NCBI RefSeq assembly: GCF_022513565.1
Contig: NZ_JAKWBE010000008.1
Span: 1 to 64,000 of the forward strand
Length of the DNA: 64,000 nucleotides
Direction: 5' to 3'
DNA from: Streptomyces gilvus
GTDB lineage: Bacteria > Actinomycetota > Actinomycetes > Streptomycetales > Streptomycetaceae
The translations under genes were made by a program, and so were the position numbers. Below the pieces are notes generated by a model. That model was not told the origin of the DNA, searched no databases, and saw only the letters and a program-made list of their open reading frames with translations. Below are positions 17,510 through 25,827 of this stretch, piece after piece; within the stretch, counting starts at the first letter, position 1; each line of letters starts with the position of its first letter.

Positions 17510-18736
17510 ATGAGCGCTTCGCAGATCCCGACCTCCGACGTTCCGGCCGACGCCCCGACCCTCCTCGTCAAGATCTTCGGCAAGGACGGGCCGGGCATCA
17601 CGGCCGGCCTCTTCGACACCCTCGCCGCCTACTCCGTCGACGTGGTCGACATCGAGCAGGTCGTCACCCGTGGCCGACTCACGCTGTGCGCGCTCGTGAC
17701 CCATCCGGCGGCCACGCTCGAGGGCGACCTCCGCGCCACCGTCCACAGCTGGGCGGAGTCGATGAAGATGCAGGCGGAGATCATCTCCGGCCGCGGCGAC
17801 AACCGGCCGCGCGGCCTCGGCCGCTCCCTGGTCACCGTGCTCGGCCATCCGCTCACCGCGGAGGCCACCGCCCGGATCGCCGCGAAGATCGCCGAGGCCG
17901 GCGGCAACATCGACCGTATCTTCCGGCTCGCCAAGTACCCGGTGACCGCTGTCGAGTTCGCGGTCTCCGGTGTGGAGACCGAGCCCCTGCGCACCGCCCT
18001 GGTCACGGACGCGGCGGCACTCGGTGTCGATGTCGCGGTGGTCGCCGCGGGGCTGCACCGGCGGGCCCAGCGGCTCGTCGTCATGGACGTCGACTCCACG
18101 CTCATCCAGGACGAGGTCATCGAGCTGTTCGCCGCGCACGCGGGCTGCGAGGACAAGGTCGCCGAGGTGACGGCCGCCGCGATGCGCGGGGAGCTGGACT
18201 TCGAGCAGTCGCTGCACGCGCGCGTGGCGCTGCTGGAGGGGCTGGACGCCTCCGTGGTGGACAAGGTGCGCAGCGAGGTGCGGCTGACGCCGGGCGCGCG
18301 CACGCTCATCCGCACACTGAAGCGGCTCGGCTACCAAGTGGGTGTCGTCTCCGGCGGGTTCACCCAGGTCACCGATGATCTCAAGGAGCGGCTGGGGCTG
18401 GACTTCGCCCAGGCCAACACCCTGGAGATCATCGACGGGAAGCTGACCGGCAGGGTCACTGGGGAGATCGTGGACCGCGCGGGCAAGGCGCGGCTGCTGC
18501 GCCGCTTCGCCGCCGAGGCGGGCGTACCGCTCGCCCAGACCGTGGCGATCGGCGACGGCGCCAACGACCTGGACATGCTCAACGCGGCCGGTCTCGGTGT
18601 CGCCTTCAACGCCAAGCCCGTCGTACGGGAGGCGGCGCACACCGCGGTGAACGTGCCGTTCCTGGACACGGTCCTGTATCTGCTGGGCGTCACCCGCGAA
18701 GAGGTCGAGGCTGCGGACACGCACGACGACCGGTGA
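17510..18736 (+). CDS. serB: Phosphoserine phosphatase with N-terminal ACT domains
   Basis: A 408-aa SerB that hydrolyses phosphoserine to serine in the last step of the phosphorylated serine pathway. Two ACT-like regulatory segments fill about residues 15-180 (TLLVKIFGKDGPGITAGLFD and SLVTVLGHPLTAEATARIA). The HAD catalytic domain follows, with nucleophile D193 in MDVDSTL, the VVSGGFTQV motif II and the GDGANDLDML motif. It starts at ATG 17510 after GGGAGG. The upstream open frame running through the minisatellite has no family sequence and is rejected. The tandem array ends about 120 bases upstream and could affect expression. Confidence 0.96.
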   Translation: MSASQIPTSDVPADAPTLLVKIFGKDGPGITAGLFDTLAAYSVDVVDIEQVVTRGRLTLCALVTHPAATLEGDLRATVHSWAESMKMQAEIISGRGDNRPRGLGRSLVTVLGHPLTAEATARIAAKIAEAGGNIDRIFRLAKYPVTAVEFAVSGVETEPLRTALVTDAAALGVDVAVVAAGLHRRAQRLVVMDVDSTLIQDEVIELFAAHAGCEDKVAEVTAAAMRGELDFEQSLHARVALLEGLDASVVDKVRSEVRLTPGARTLIRTLKRLGYQVGVVSGGFTQVTDDLKERLGLDFAQANTLEIIDGKLTGRVTGEIVDRAGKARLLRRFAAEAGVPLAQTVAIGDGANDLDMLNAAGLGVAFNAKPVVREAAHTAVNVPFLDTVLYLLGVTREEVEAADTHDDR

Positions 18737-18768
18737 TTCGCTCGGGAGAGCTCGCGAGAGCCGTCGCA

Positions 18769-18817
18769 CCAAGGCCGTGGGCCCGGCACCGTTGCGGTGC
18801 CGGGCCCACGGCCTTGG
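18769..18817. terminator. Very strong bidirectional terminator
   Basis: A perfect 22-bp stem (18769-18790 with 18796-18817) and 5-base loop between the convergent serB and histidine-phosphatase genes. There is no long T-run; stem strength alone probably suffices. Confidence 0.9.
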
Positions 18818-18827
18818 TTGGCGGGCT

Positions 18828-19346
18828 CTACTCGGTCGGCGCCCAGTAGTCGACGAGGGTGGCCGCGGCGGGCTCCAGGCCCTTCCAGGAGCCGTCGAAG
18901 GACAGGACGGCGAAACCGGCGGCCGGGAAGCCGCGGCGGTTCATCCGCTCGCGGGCGTCGCCCTCGCCCGAGCCGGCCAGGATGTCGGCGAGGCCGTGCA
19001 CACCCGGGTTGTGGCCGATCAGGATGACGTTCTGCGCGTCGTCCGGGGTCTCGTTCAGCAGGGCGATCAGCTCACCGGGCGAGGCCTCGTAGATCCGCTC
19101 CTCATAGACGGTTTTCGGCCGCTGCGGGAACTCGTGGACCGCGAGCTTCCAGGTCTCCCTGGTGCGGGTCGCGGTGGAGCACAGGGCCAGATCGAAGGGG
19201 ATGCCGGTGTCGGCCAGCCTGCGTCCGGCGGCCGCGGCGTCCAGTCGGCCCCGCTCGGCGAGGGGGCGCTCATGGTCGGTCACCTGTGGCCAGTCGGCTT
19301 TCGCATGGCGGAAGAGGACGATCCTGCGGGGTTCAGCGACGCTCAT
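18828..19346 (-). CDS. SixA-like histidine phosphatase
   Basis: A 172-aa member of the histidine phosphatase (phosphoglycerate-mutase-like) superfamily. The catalytic RHA motif is in VLFRHAKADWP (about 10-20), followed by ERPLAERGR; a second conserved Arg lies in ATRTRETW and the second His in LIGHNPGV (about 113-120). SixA in E. coli dephosphorylates histidine phosphotransfer proteins; here the substrate is unknown. It is convergent with serB across a 22-bp-stem terminator. ATG 19346 is the natural start. Confidence 0.92.
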   Translation of the reverse strand: MSVAEPRRIVLFRHAKADWPQVTDHERPLAERGRLDAAAAGRRLADTGIPFDLALCSTATRTRETWKLAVHEFPQRPKTVYEERIYEASPGELIALLNETPDDAQNVILIGHNPGVHGLADILAGSGEGDARERMNRRGFPAAGFAVLSFDGSWKGLEPAAATLVDYWAPTE

Positions 19347-19422
19347 GCCACCCAGCTTCGCATGAAACAGGCCATGGGGCGCAGGGAGTTGACCGGCGGC
19401 TCCACGGGTGCTCGACGGGTGC

Positions 19423-19626
19423 TCAGCGGGCTATGAGCTGCTGCGCCCGCTCGAAGACGTGGGTGATCACCGGGTCGCCGGCCGCCTGTGCGTCGCTGGG
19501 GTTCAGCATGAGCGCGAGGAGGACGACGAAGGCGAGCGCGGGCAGGGCGAGGGCCCACCAGGGCAGCCGGATGTCGATGCCGCCCGTGCTCGCCGGGAGG
19601 GGCCGGGTGTGCGTACGGGCCGACAT
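19423..19626 (-). CDS. Small single-pass membrane or exported protein (67 aa)
   Basis: A 67-aa protein with a basic N-terminus, one strongly hydrophobic helix (about residues 22-44, LPWWALALPALAFVVLLAL) and a short C-terminal amphipathic segment ending QQLIAR. I chose ATG 19626 because GGAGG lies 5 bases upstream; the longer frame lacks a ribosome site and looks non-coding. It probably sits in the membrane with a short external tail. Function unknown. The gap 19627-19810 after it holds a C/G-rich imperfect palindrome around 19741-19765 and nothing else recognisable. Confidence 0.75.
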   Translation of the reverse strand: MSARTHTRPLPASTGGIDIRLPWWALALPALAFVVLLALMLNPSDAQAAGDPVITHVFERAQQLIAR

Positions 19627-19810
19627 GGGTGCCTCCGCGGTCTTCGAGTGGTCGGTGGTCCGCCGTCCGCGGCCACACTTCGAAGGTACGGAATCCGGCT
19701 CCCTCAACCCATCCGGAGATCCACCCACTTGACCCTGACACCCACCCCCTAGGGGATGGGGGGTTAGCCCTACCCCGGCGCGATGACGGCCGTCACCGAC
19801 GGCAGGAAGG

Positions 19811-19927
19811 TCACGGGGAGACGATCGTCGCGACGATGGCGATGATCACGAAGATGGCGAAGAACGAGCCGAAGACGATCAGCATCTTCTTCTGGCCGTT
19901 CTGGGGATTCGGCTCGAGCACTGGCAT
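19811..19927 (-). CDS. SGM_5486-type 38-aa transporter-associated membrane peptide
   Basis: A 38-codon ORF reading MPVLEPNPQNGQKKM, then a single transmembrane helix rich in Ile/Phe/Val (about residues 15-36), ending TIVSP. It matches the short SGM_5486 family of transporter-associated peptides as I recall it, always Streptomyces-like and next to MFS genes. It lies 48 bases downstream of the MFS transporter on the same strand and is probably co-transcribed. The compact size, conserved soluble head and adjacency suggest a small subunit or stabiliser of the transporter; that is inference. Confidence 0.82.
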   Translation of the reverse strand: MPVLEPNPQNGQKKMLIVFGSFFAIFVIIAIVATIVSP

Positions 19928-19975
19928 ACGGCCAGTCTCGCACCCCCCGTCCGCGCCGGATCCGCCGGGGTGAGC

Positions 19976-21310
19976 TCAGCGGGCGGCGGCCTCGTCCTCC
20001 ACCGTGCGGTCGCGGCCCGCCAGGACGCCGACCACCATCTGCGGGACCATCAGCGCGGCCATGAGGGCGATCGGCAGCCCCCAGCCCCCGCTGTGCTGGT
20101 AGAGCACGCCGACCAGCAGGGGCCCGGGGATGGAGATGAGGTAGCCGGTGCTCTGCGCGAAGGCCGACAGCTGGGCGACGCCGGCACCGGTCCGGGCCCG
20201 CATGCCGACCATCGTCAGGGCGAGCGGGAACGCGCAGTTGGAGACGCCGAGCAGCAGGGCCCAGGCCCAGGCGCCGCCGGCCGGCGCGAGGTACAGGCCC
20301 GCGTACCCGGCGAGGCCGCAGGCGCCGAGTGCCAGCACGATCGGGCCCTGGTGGGGCAGCCTGGTGGCCACGCGCGGGATGACGAGGGCCAGCGGCACGC
20401 CCATGACCATCGTGACGGCGAGCAGCAGCCCGGCCGTGCTCGCGGGCACCCCGGCGTCCCGGAAGATCTGCGCCATCCAGCCCATCGTGATGTAGGCGGC
20501 GGTGGCCTGCAGCCCGAAGAAGACGGCCAGCGCCCAGGCGGTACGGCTGCGGGTGATCCGCAGTGCGGGCGTCTCCACGCGCGCGTGGACGCCGGCGGAG
20601 GTCCGGCCCCGGGCGGGCGCCTCCACGGGCGCGTGCTCCTGCCGTACCGCCGTGGCGGCGGGCGTCGCGCCCCGGTCCCGTACGAACGGGATCCACGGCA
20701 GTACGGCCGTCGCCGCGAGCCCCGCCCACACCGCGAGGCCGGTCCGCCAGCTGCCTCCCAGGGCGTCCGCCATGGGCACGGTCACCGCCGCCGCGACCGA
20801 GGTGCCCAGGGCGAGGGCCATGGAGTACAGGCCGGTCATGGAGCCGACGCGGTCCGGGAACCAGCGCTTGACGATGACCGGCATCAGGACGTTGCTGACG
20901 GCGATGCCCATGAGGGCGAGCGCGCTGGCGGCCAGGAAGCCGGCCGTGCCGCCCGCGTACGGCCGTATCAGCAGGCCGGCGGTGATTGCGACCATGCCCG
21001 CGCAGACGACCGCGCCCGTACCGAACCGGCGGGCGAGGCGCGGGGCCGTGACGCCGAAGACGGCGAAGCAGAGCGGGGGTACGGAGGTGAGGAGTCCGGC
21101 CACGCTGCCGCTCATGCCGAGCCCGTCGCGGACCTCTTCCAGGAGCGCGCCGAGGCTGGTGATGGCGGGGCGGAGGTTGAGCGCCGACAGGACGATGCCG
21201 ATGACCAGCAGCCGCATCGTCCACGCGCGCGTGGCGGGCGGCCCGGGGTCCTGGCCGACCGAACTGCGCACGGTTTCGGACGTCGTCGTCGTGGTTTCCT
21301 CGCTCCGCAT
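19976..21310 (-). CDS. CynX/NimT-family MFS transporter
   Basis: A 444-aa major-facilitator protein with about 12 membrane helices, split by a basic central loop (about residues 215-245). The segment NLRPAITSLGALLEEVRDGL after helix 1 is typical of CynX/NimT cyanate or 2-nitroimidazole-type carriers, and GxLaDrxG-like RLARRFG follows helix 2. Substrate not determinable. The ATG sits about 7 bases after a TATGAT -10 element (21317-21322 on the opposite strand), so the mRNA may be leaderless. A FadR-type regulator is divergent, with a shared palindrome, and is the likely controller. Confidence 0.93.
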   Translation of the reverse strand: MRSEETTTTTSETVRSSVGQDPGPPATRAWTMRLLVIGIVLSALNLRPAITSLGALLEEVRDGLGMSGSVAGLLTSVPPLCFAVFGVTAPRLARRFGTGAVVCAGMVAITAGLLIRPYAGGTAGFLAASALALMGIAVSNVLMPVIVKRWFPDRVGSMTGLYSMALALGTSVAAAVTVPMADALGGSWRTGLAVWAGLAATAVLPWIPFVRDRGATPAATAVRQEHAPVEAPARGRTSAGVHARVETPALRITRSRTAWALAVFFGLQATAAYITMGWMAQIFRDAGVPASTAGLLLAVTMVMGVPLALVIPRVATRLPHQGPIVLALGACGLAGYAGLYLAPAGGAWAWALLLGVSNCAFPLALTMVGMRARTGAGVAQLSAFAQSTGYLISIPGPLLVGVLYQHSGGWGLPIALMAALMVPQMVVGVLAGRDRTVEDEAAAR

Positions 21311-21316
21311 GCCCCC

Positions 21317-21345
21317 ATCATAGAATCATGGGATGATTTGTTGTC
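21317..21345. promoter_or_regulatory. Divergent MFS/FadR promoter region with a 13-bp operator palindrome
   Basis: ATCAT-GGG-ATGAT is a perfect inverted repeat at 21325-21337, centred in the 81-base divergent gap. For the leftward MFS gene, TATGAT (complement of 21317-21322) is a good -10 with GACAAC (complement of 21340-21345) 17 bases upstream; the palindrome then lies in the spacer, an ideal repressor position. For the rightward gene TAGAAT (21321-21326) is a possible -10. Confidence 0.6.
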
Positions 21346-21391
21346 CATCCCCTGGTCGGCCGCACTCGGCCACCTCGTGCGAAGGTGTGCC

Positions 21392-22081
21392 ATGCCCCTG
21401 AGTCATCCCCGCCGTTCCGCGCTGTCCGAGCAGGTCATCGCCGCGCTGCGCAACCAGATCACCTCGGGCGAGTGGCCGGTCGGCTCCCGCATCCCGACGG
21501 AGCCGGAGCTGGTCGAGCAGCTCGGTGTGGCCCGCAACACGGTCCGTGAGGCCGTCCGCGCGCTGGCGCACAACGGTCTGCTGGACATCCGCCAGGGATC
21601 GGGCACGTACGTGGTGGCGACCAGCGAGCTGGCCGGTGTGATGCACCGCCGCTTCGCCGACGCCGACCCCCGGCACATCGCCGAGCTGCGCTCCGCGCTG
21701 GAGTCGGCCGCGGCGAGGCTGGCGGCCGAACGGCGCACGGAGAAGGACCTCAAGCAGCTCGACGCGCTGCTGGTGCGCCGCGAGGAGGCCTGGGAGTCGG
21801 GCGATGCGGAGGCGTTCGTGACGGCCGACGCCACCTTCCACCTCGCGGTGGTCTCCGCCTCCCACAACGACGTGATGACCGCGATGTACGCGGACCTGGG
21901 CGAGGTGCTGCGGGACTGGTTGCGCGAGGACGTGGGCGGCGCGCTGACCCCGGAGACGTACATGGAGCACACGCGGCTGGTGGACGCGATCCGCGCGGGT
22001 GACGCGGAGGCGGCCGGCGCGGCGGCGGCCAGCTATCCGTTCCTGTGCCGTCCGGGGCGGTTCACCGCTTCTGGTGGGTGA
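21392..22081 (+). CDS. FadR-subfamily GntR transcriptional regulator
   Basis: A 229-aa regulator. The GntR winged helix spans about residues 10-75 (LSEQVIAALRNQITSGEWP, ARNTVREAVRALAHNGLLD, RQGSGTYV), followed by an all-helical FCD ligand domain (about 85-215) with conserved FHLAVVSASHN. It is divergent from the CynX/NimT transporter with a shared 13-bp palindrome, so autoregulation and repression of the transporter are likely. ATG 21392 gives the standard N-terminus. Its last 20 bases overlap the 3' end of the convergent secreted-protein gene. Confidence 0.92.
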   Translation: MPLSHPRRSALSEQVIAALRNQITSGEWPVGSRIPTEPELVEQLGVARNTVREAVRALAHNGLLDIRQGSGTYVVATSELAGVMHRRFADADPRHIAELRSALESAAARLAAERRTEKDLKQLDALLVRREEAWESGDAEAFVTADATFHLAVVSASHNDVMTAMYADLGEVLRDWLREDVGGALTPETYMEHTRLVDAIRAGDAEAAGAAAASYPFLCRPGRFTASGG

Positions 22082-22403
22082 TCCACGCCGAGCGGACCTC
22101 CTCCCAGCAGCGCCCGGTGAGCCGTACGGTCATGGCCGGCCCGGCGTCGACGGTGGCGCTGTCGGTGTCGAGGTCCCACCACCGGTCGCACTCCACGTGC
22201 AGGCTGACGCCGTCGGTCTGCGGATAGGGGTTGTGGCAGTACGCGGTCACTTGGGACCCGGTGACCTTGGTACGGCACTCGGCGCCGAAGGGCTCCGTCG
22301 GGGCGGGGCGCTTCACGCGTGCGTGGGGCACCGCCTCGTAAGGGAGACACAGGACGAGTACGACGGCTGCGGTCGCTGAGGCCAGGCTGCGGGACAGGCG
22401 CAC
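22062..22403 (-). CDS. Small secreted four-cysteine protein
   Basis: A 113-aa predicted exported protein of unknown function. The signal peptide covers about residues 1-27 (MRLSRSLASATAAVVLVLCL start). The mature part has four cysteines, enough for two disulfides, and a Trp-rich beta-like segment (ECDRWWDLDTD). GAGGAGG precedes the ATG with good spacing. It overlaps the convergent FadR-type gene by 20 bases, so the two mRNAs can pair at their 3' ends. The 153-base upstream gap holds a 7-bp hairpin (22514-22540) likely ending the fabI transcript. Confidence 0.78.
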   Translation of the reverse strand: MRLSRSLASATAAVVLVLCLPYEAVPHARVKRPAPTEPFGAECRTKVTGSQVTAYCHNPYPQTDGVSLHVECDRWWDLDTDSATVDAGPAMTVRLTGRCWEEVRSAWITHQKR

Positions 22404-22556
22404 AAGGGGACCTCCTCGGCCGTGCTCGGGAGGGGGCGTGTCGCGGGGGACGCGTAATCCAGAGTGCGTTGTCAGGGGTCTCCGGCGCCCGCTCGGCTAG
22501 GCCGAACGGGGGACGCCCCGCTCCTCCACGGAACGGGGCGCCGAGACGTACGGAGA

Positions 22557-23324
22557 TCAGGCTCCGATGGCGTGCAGACCGCCGTCGACGTGGACGATCT
22601 CGCCCGTGGTCTTCGGGAACCAGTCGCTCAGCAGGGCGACGATGCCCTTGCCGGCCGGCTCCGGATCCTTGAGGTCCCACTCCAGCGGGGAGCGGCTGTC
22701 CCAGACGGAAGCCAGCTCGCCGAAGCCCGGGATGGACTTGGCGGCCATGGAGCCGATCGGGCCCGCGGAGACCAGGTTGCAGCGGATGTTCTGCTTGCCG
22801 AGGTCGCGCGCGAGGTAGCGGCTGGTGGCCTCCAGGGCGGCCTTGGCCGGACCCATCCAGTCGTACTGCGGCCAGGCGAAGGAGGCGTCGAAGGTGAGGC
22901 CGACGACCGAGCCGCCGTTCTGCATCAGCGGCAGGCAGGCCATGGTCAGCGACTTCAGGGAGTACGCCGAGACGTGCATGGCCGTGGCCACCGACTCGAA
23001 CGGCGTGTTCAGGAAGTTTCCGCCGAGCGCGTCCTGCGGTGCGAAGCCGATGGAGTGCACGACGCCGTCGAGCCCGCCGAGTTCCTCGCCGACCAGGTCG
23101 GCCAGCCGGGCCAGGTGCTCGTCGTTGGTGACGTCGAGCTCGATGACCTTGGTGGGCTTGGGGAGCTTCTTGGCGATGCGCTCGGTCAGCGTGGGCCGCG
23201 GGAACGCGGTCAGGATGATCTCGGCGCCCTGCTCCTGGGCCAGCTTGGCGGCGTGGAAGGCGATGGAGGACTCCATCAGCACACCGGTGATCAGGACGCG
23301 CTTGCCCTCGAGAATTCCGCTCAT
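22557..23324 (-). CDS. fabI: NADH-dependent enoyl-ACP reductase
   Basis: A 255-aa enoyl-[acyl-carrier-protein] reductase of the FabI/InhA type, catalysing the last reduction in each fatty-acid elongation cycle. It has TGVLMESSIAFH as the atypical Rossmann loop, VVHSIGFAP with S91 (equivalent of InhA S94) and the catalytic pair Y154/K161 in YDWMGPAK. It lies 5 bases downstream of fabG, matching the mabA-inhA arrangement of mycobacteria. The reading starts at ATG 23324 after the fabG stop. The product acts in type II fatty-acid synthesis. Confidence 0.97.
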   Translation of the reverse strand: MSGILEGKRVLITGVLMESSIAFHAAKLAQEQGAEIILTAFPRPTLTERIAKKLPKPTKVIELDVTNDEHLARLADLVGEELGGLDGVVHSIGFAPQDALGGNFLNTPFESVATAMHVSAYSLKSLTMACLPLMQNGGSVVGLTFDASFAWPQYDWMGPAKAALEATSRYLARDLGKQNIRCNLVSAGPIGSMAAKSIPGFGELASVWDSRSPLEWDLKDPEPAGKGIVALLSDWFPKTTGEIVHVDGGLHAIGA

Positions 23325-23329
23325 GGTGT

Positions 23330-24049
23330 TCAGTGACCCATTCCCAGTCCGCCGTCAACGGGGATGACGGCTCCAGTGATGTACGAGGCGTCGTCCGAGG
23401 CGAGGAACCGCACCGTCGCGGCGACCTCCTCGGGCTGCGCGTAGCGGCCGAGCGGCACCTGGGCCACGATGCCCGCGCGCTGCTCGTCGGTGAGCACCTT
23501 GGTCATGTCGGTGTCGACGAAGCCGGGCGCGACGACGTTGAAGGTGATGTTGCGCGAGCCCAGCTCACGGGCGAGGGAGCGCGCGAAGCCGACCAGGGCG
23601 GCCTTGGAGGCGGCGTAGTTGGCCTGGCCGGCCGAGCCGAGGAGCCCGACGACCGACGAGATGAGGACGACCCGGCCCTTCTTGGCGCGCAGCATGCCGC
23701 GGTTGGCGCGCTTGACCACGCGGAAGGTGCCGGTGAGGTTGGTGTCGAGGACGGACGTGAAGTCCTCCTCGGACATACGCATCAGGAGCTGGTCCTTGGT
23801 GACGCCGGCGTTGGCGATGAGGACCTCGACCGGGCCGTGCTGGGCCTCGATCTCCTTGTAGGCCTGCTCCACCTGCTCGGTGTCGGTGATGTCGCACTTG
23901 ACGGCCAGGCAGCCCAACTCTGTGAGGGCGGCCGGCGGCTCCCCGGAGCGGTACGTGATCGCGACCTTGTCGCCGGCGTCGGCGAACGCGCGGGCGATGG
24001 CGAGGCCGATGCCCCGGTTGCCTCCGGTGACGAGAACCGAGCGGCTCAA
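23330..24049 (-). CDS. fabG: 3-oxoacyl-ACP reductase
   Basis: A 239-aa beta-ketoacyl-ACP reductase, NADPH-dependent, forming the fatty-acid elongation pair with fabI downstream. It has TGGNRGIGLAIA (about 8-19), NAG (80-82), catalytic S132, Y145 and K149 (ISSVVG, YAASK) and the terminal VDGGLGMGH. The start I prefer is TTG at 24049, which gives SRSVLVTGGNRG with AAAGGG about 8 bases upstream; the longer frame adds no family residues. A TTG start on a core metabolic gene is notable and may limit translation. Confidence 0.93.
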   Translation of the reverse strand: MSRSVLVTGGNRGIGLAIARAFADAGDKVAITYRSGEPPAALTELGCLAVKCDITDTEQVEQAYKEIEAQHGPVEVLIANAGVTKDQLLMRMSEEDFTSVLDTNLTGTFRVVKRANRGMLRAKKGRVVLISSVVGLLGSAGQANYAASKAALVGFARSLARELGSRNITFNVVAPGFVDTDMTKVLTDEQRAGIVAQVPLGRYAQPEEVAATVRFLASDDASYITGAVIPVDGGLGMGH

Positions 24050-24155
24050 CGGATCACCCTTTCGATAGGGGTCTGACACACCCGCCCAACACCTGGTGAC
24101 AGGCGGCTTCAGTCGAAAACCTATCGGGCCGGTCGCACCCGAGGACATTCGGGCA

Positions 24156-24185
24156 CCGACAGTGGCGTACGGGACTCACTGTCGG
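24156..24185. promoter_or_regulatory. 9-bp inverted repeat in the fabG/tldD divergent region
   Basis: CCGACAGTG (24156-24164) pairs with CACTGTCGG (24177-24185) across 12 bases, within the 254-base divergent gap. It could be an operator for fabG-fabI or tldD; no regulator can be named. The rest of the gap shows no strong consensus promoter. Confidence 0.4.
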
Positions 24186-24303
24186 GTCCCTACAGAATGT
24201 TCCCGGCAGCGGCCCGAAACCTGTGGTCGGCGCGCCCGTCGACGCGACATGATCGGGGCAACCGCCGGTCCGGTCAGGTCACGACAGTCAAGGAGAGACC
24301 TCG

Positions 24304-25827
24304 GTGCCTCATACCATCGACGAAGCCTTCACGGCCCTACCTCTGCGCGCCCTCGCCGACGCGGCGCTGGCACGCGCGCGTGCGCTGGGCGCCGAGCACG
24401 CCGACTTCCGGTTCGAACGGGTGCGCAGCGCCTCCTGGCGGCTGCGGGACGCCAAGCTCGCCGGTTCGTCGGACACCACCGACCTCGGGTACGCGGTGCG
24501 GGTCGTGCACGGTGGCACCTGGGGCTTCGCGTCGGGAGTGGATCTGACGCTCGACGCGGCGGCCAAGGTCGCCTCGCAGGCGGTGGCGATGGCGAAGCTG
24601 TCCGCCCAGGTGATCAAGGCCGCCGGCTCGGACGAGCGCGTGGAGCTGGCGGACGAGCCCGTGCACGCGGACCGGACGTGGGTCTCGTCGTACGAGATCG
24701 ATCCGTTCAGCGTGCCCGACGAGGAGAAGGCGGCGCTGCTCGCGGACTGGAGTGCGCGGCTGCTGGCGGCGAACGGCGTCAACCATGTCGACGCCTCGCT
24801 GCTGACCGTGCACGAGAACAAGTTCTACGCCGACACCGCGGGGACGGTGACCACCCAGCAGCGGGTGCGGCTGCATCCGTCGCTGACGGCCGTGTCGGTC
24901 GACGAGTCCAGCGGCGAGTTCGACTCGATGCGGACGATCGCGCCGCCGGTCGGACGCGGCTGGGAGTACCTCACGGGCACCGGCTGGGACTGGGAGAGCG
25001 AGCTGGAGCAGATCCCGGAGCTGCTCGCCGAGAAGATGCGGGCGCCGAGCGTCGAGGCGGGTCTGTACGACCTGGTCGTCGACCCGTCCAACCTGTGGCT
25101 GACCATCCACGAGTCCATCGGCCACGCCACCGAGCTGGACCGCGCGCTCGGCTACGAGGCCGCCTACGCCGGCACCTCCTTCGCCACCTTCGACCAGCTC
25201 GGCAGGCTCAGGTACGGCTCCGATCTGATGAACGTCACCGGCGACCGCACCGCCGAGCACGGACTCGCGACCGTCGGGTACGACGACGAGGGCGTCGAGG
25301 GCCAGTCCTGGGACCTGGTGAGGGACGGCAGGCTCGTCGGCTACCAGCTGGACCGGCGCATCGCCAGGCTGACCGGCTTCGAACGGTCGAACGGCTGCGC
25401 CTTCGCCGACTCCCCCGGCCATGTGCCGGTGCAGCGCATGGCCAACGTGTCGTTGCAACCGGATCCGGCGGGCATGTCGACGGAGGATCTGATCGGCAGC
25501 GTGGACCGCGGGATCTACGTCGTCGGGGACCGGTCGTGGTCGATCGACATGCAGCGCTACAACTTCCAGTTCACCGGCCAGCGGTTCTTCCGGATCGAGA
25601 ACGGGCGGATCACCGGGCAGCTGCGGGACGTGGCCTACCAGGCGACGACCACCGACTTCTGGGGGTCGATGGCCGCGGTGGGCGGCCCGCAGACGTATGT
25701 CCTCGGGGGCGCCTTCAACTGCGGCAAGGCCCAGCCGGGCCAGGTCGCCGCCGTCTCGCACGGCTGCCCCTCCGCGCTCTTCAAGGGCGTCAACATCCTC
25801 AACACGACGCAGGAGGCCGGTCGATGA
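24304..25827 (+). CDS. tldD: TldD-family metalloprotease subunit
   Basis: A 507-aa TldD homologue, the catalytic half of the heterodimeric TldD/TldE zinc protease that trims unfolded peptides and matures some ribosomal peptides. The metal-binding HExxxH is present as H269-ESIG-H273, and the downstream GCAFADSPGHVPVQRMANV stretch is typical. It starts with GTG 24304 after AAGGAGAG. It overlaps tldE by ATGA, as expected for a stoichiometric pair. No precursor peptide is evident in the flanks, so a housekeeping role in proteolysis is more likely here. Confidence 0.95.
   Translation: MPHTIDEAFTALPLRALADAALARARALGAEHADFRFERVRSASWRLRDAKLAGSSDTTDLGYAVRVVHGGTWGFASGVDLTLDAAAKVASQAVAMAKLSAQVIKAAGSDERVELADEPVHADRTWVSSYEIDPFSVPDEEKAALLADWSARLLAANGVNHVDASLLTVHENKFYADTAGTVTTQQRVRLHPSLTAVSVDESSGEFDSMRTIAPPVGRGWEYLTGTGWDWESELEQIPELLAEKMRAPSVEAGLYDLVVDPSNLWLTIHESIGHATELDRALGYEAAYAGTSFATFDQLGRLRYGSDLMNVTGDRTAEHGLATVGYDDEGVEGQSWDLVRDGRLVGYQLDRRIARLTGFERSNGCAFADSPGHVPVQRMANVSLQPDPAGMSTEDLIGSVDRGIYVVGDRSWSIDMQRYNFQFTGQRFFRIENGRITGQLRDVAYQATTTDFWGSMAAVGGPQTYVLGGAFNCGKAQPGQVAAVSHGCPSALFKGVNILNTTQEAGR

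Noticed and set aside
16106..18736. Very long open frames across the minisatellite on both strands (also 15106-17127 and 16157-18772)
   Set aside because: Stop-free only because repeat units lack stops in several frames; no family sequence outside the serB part.
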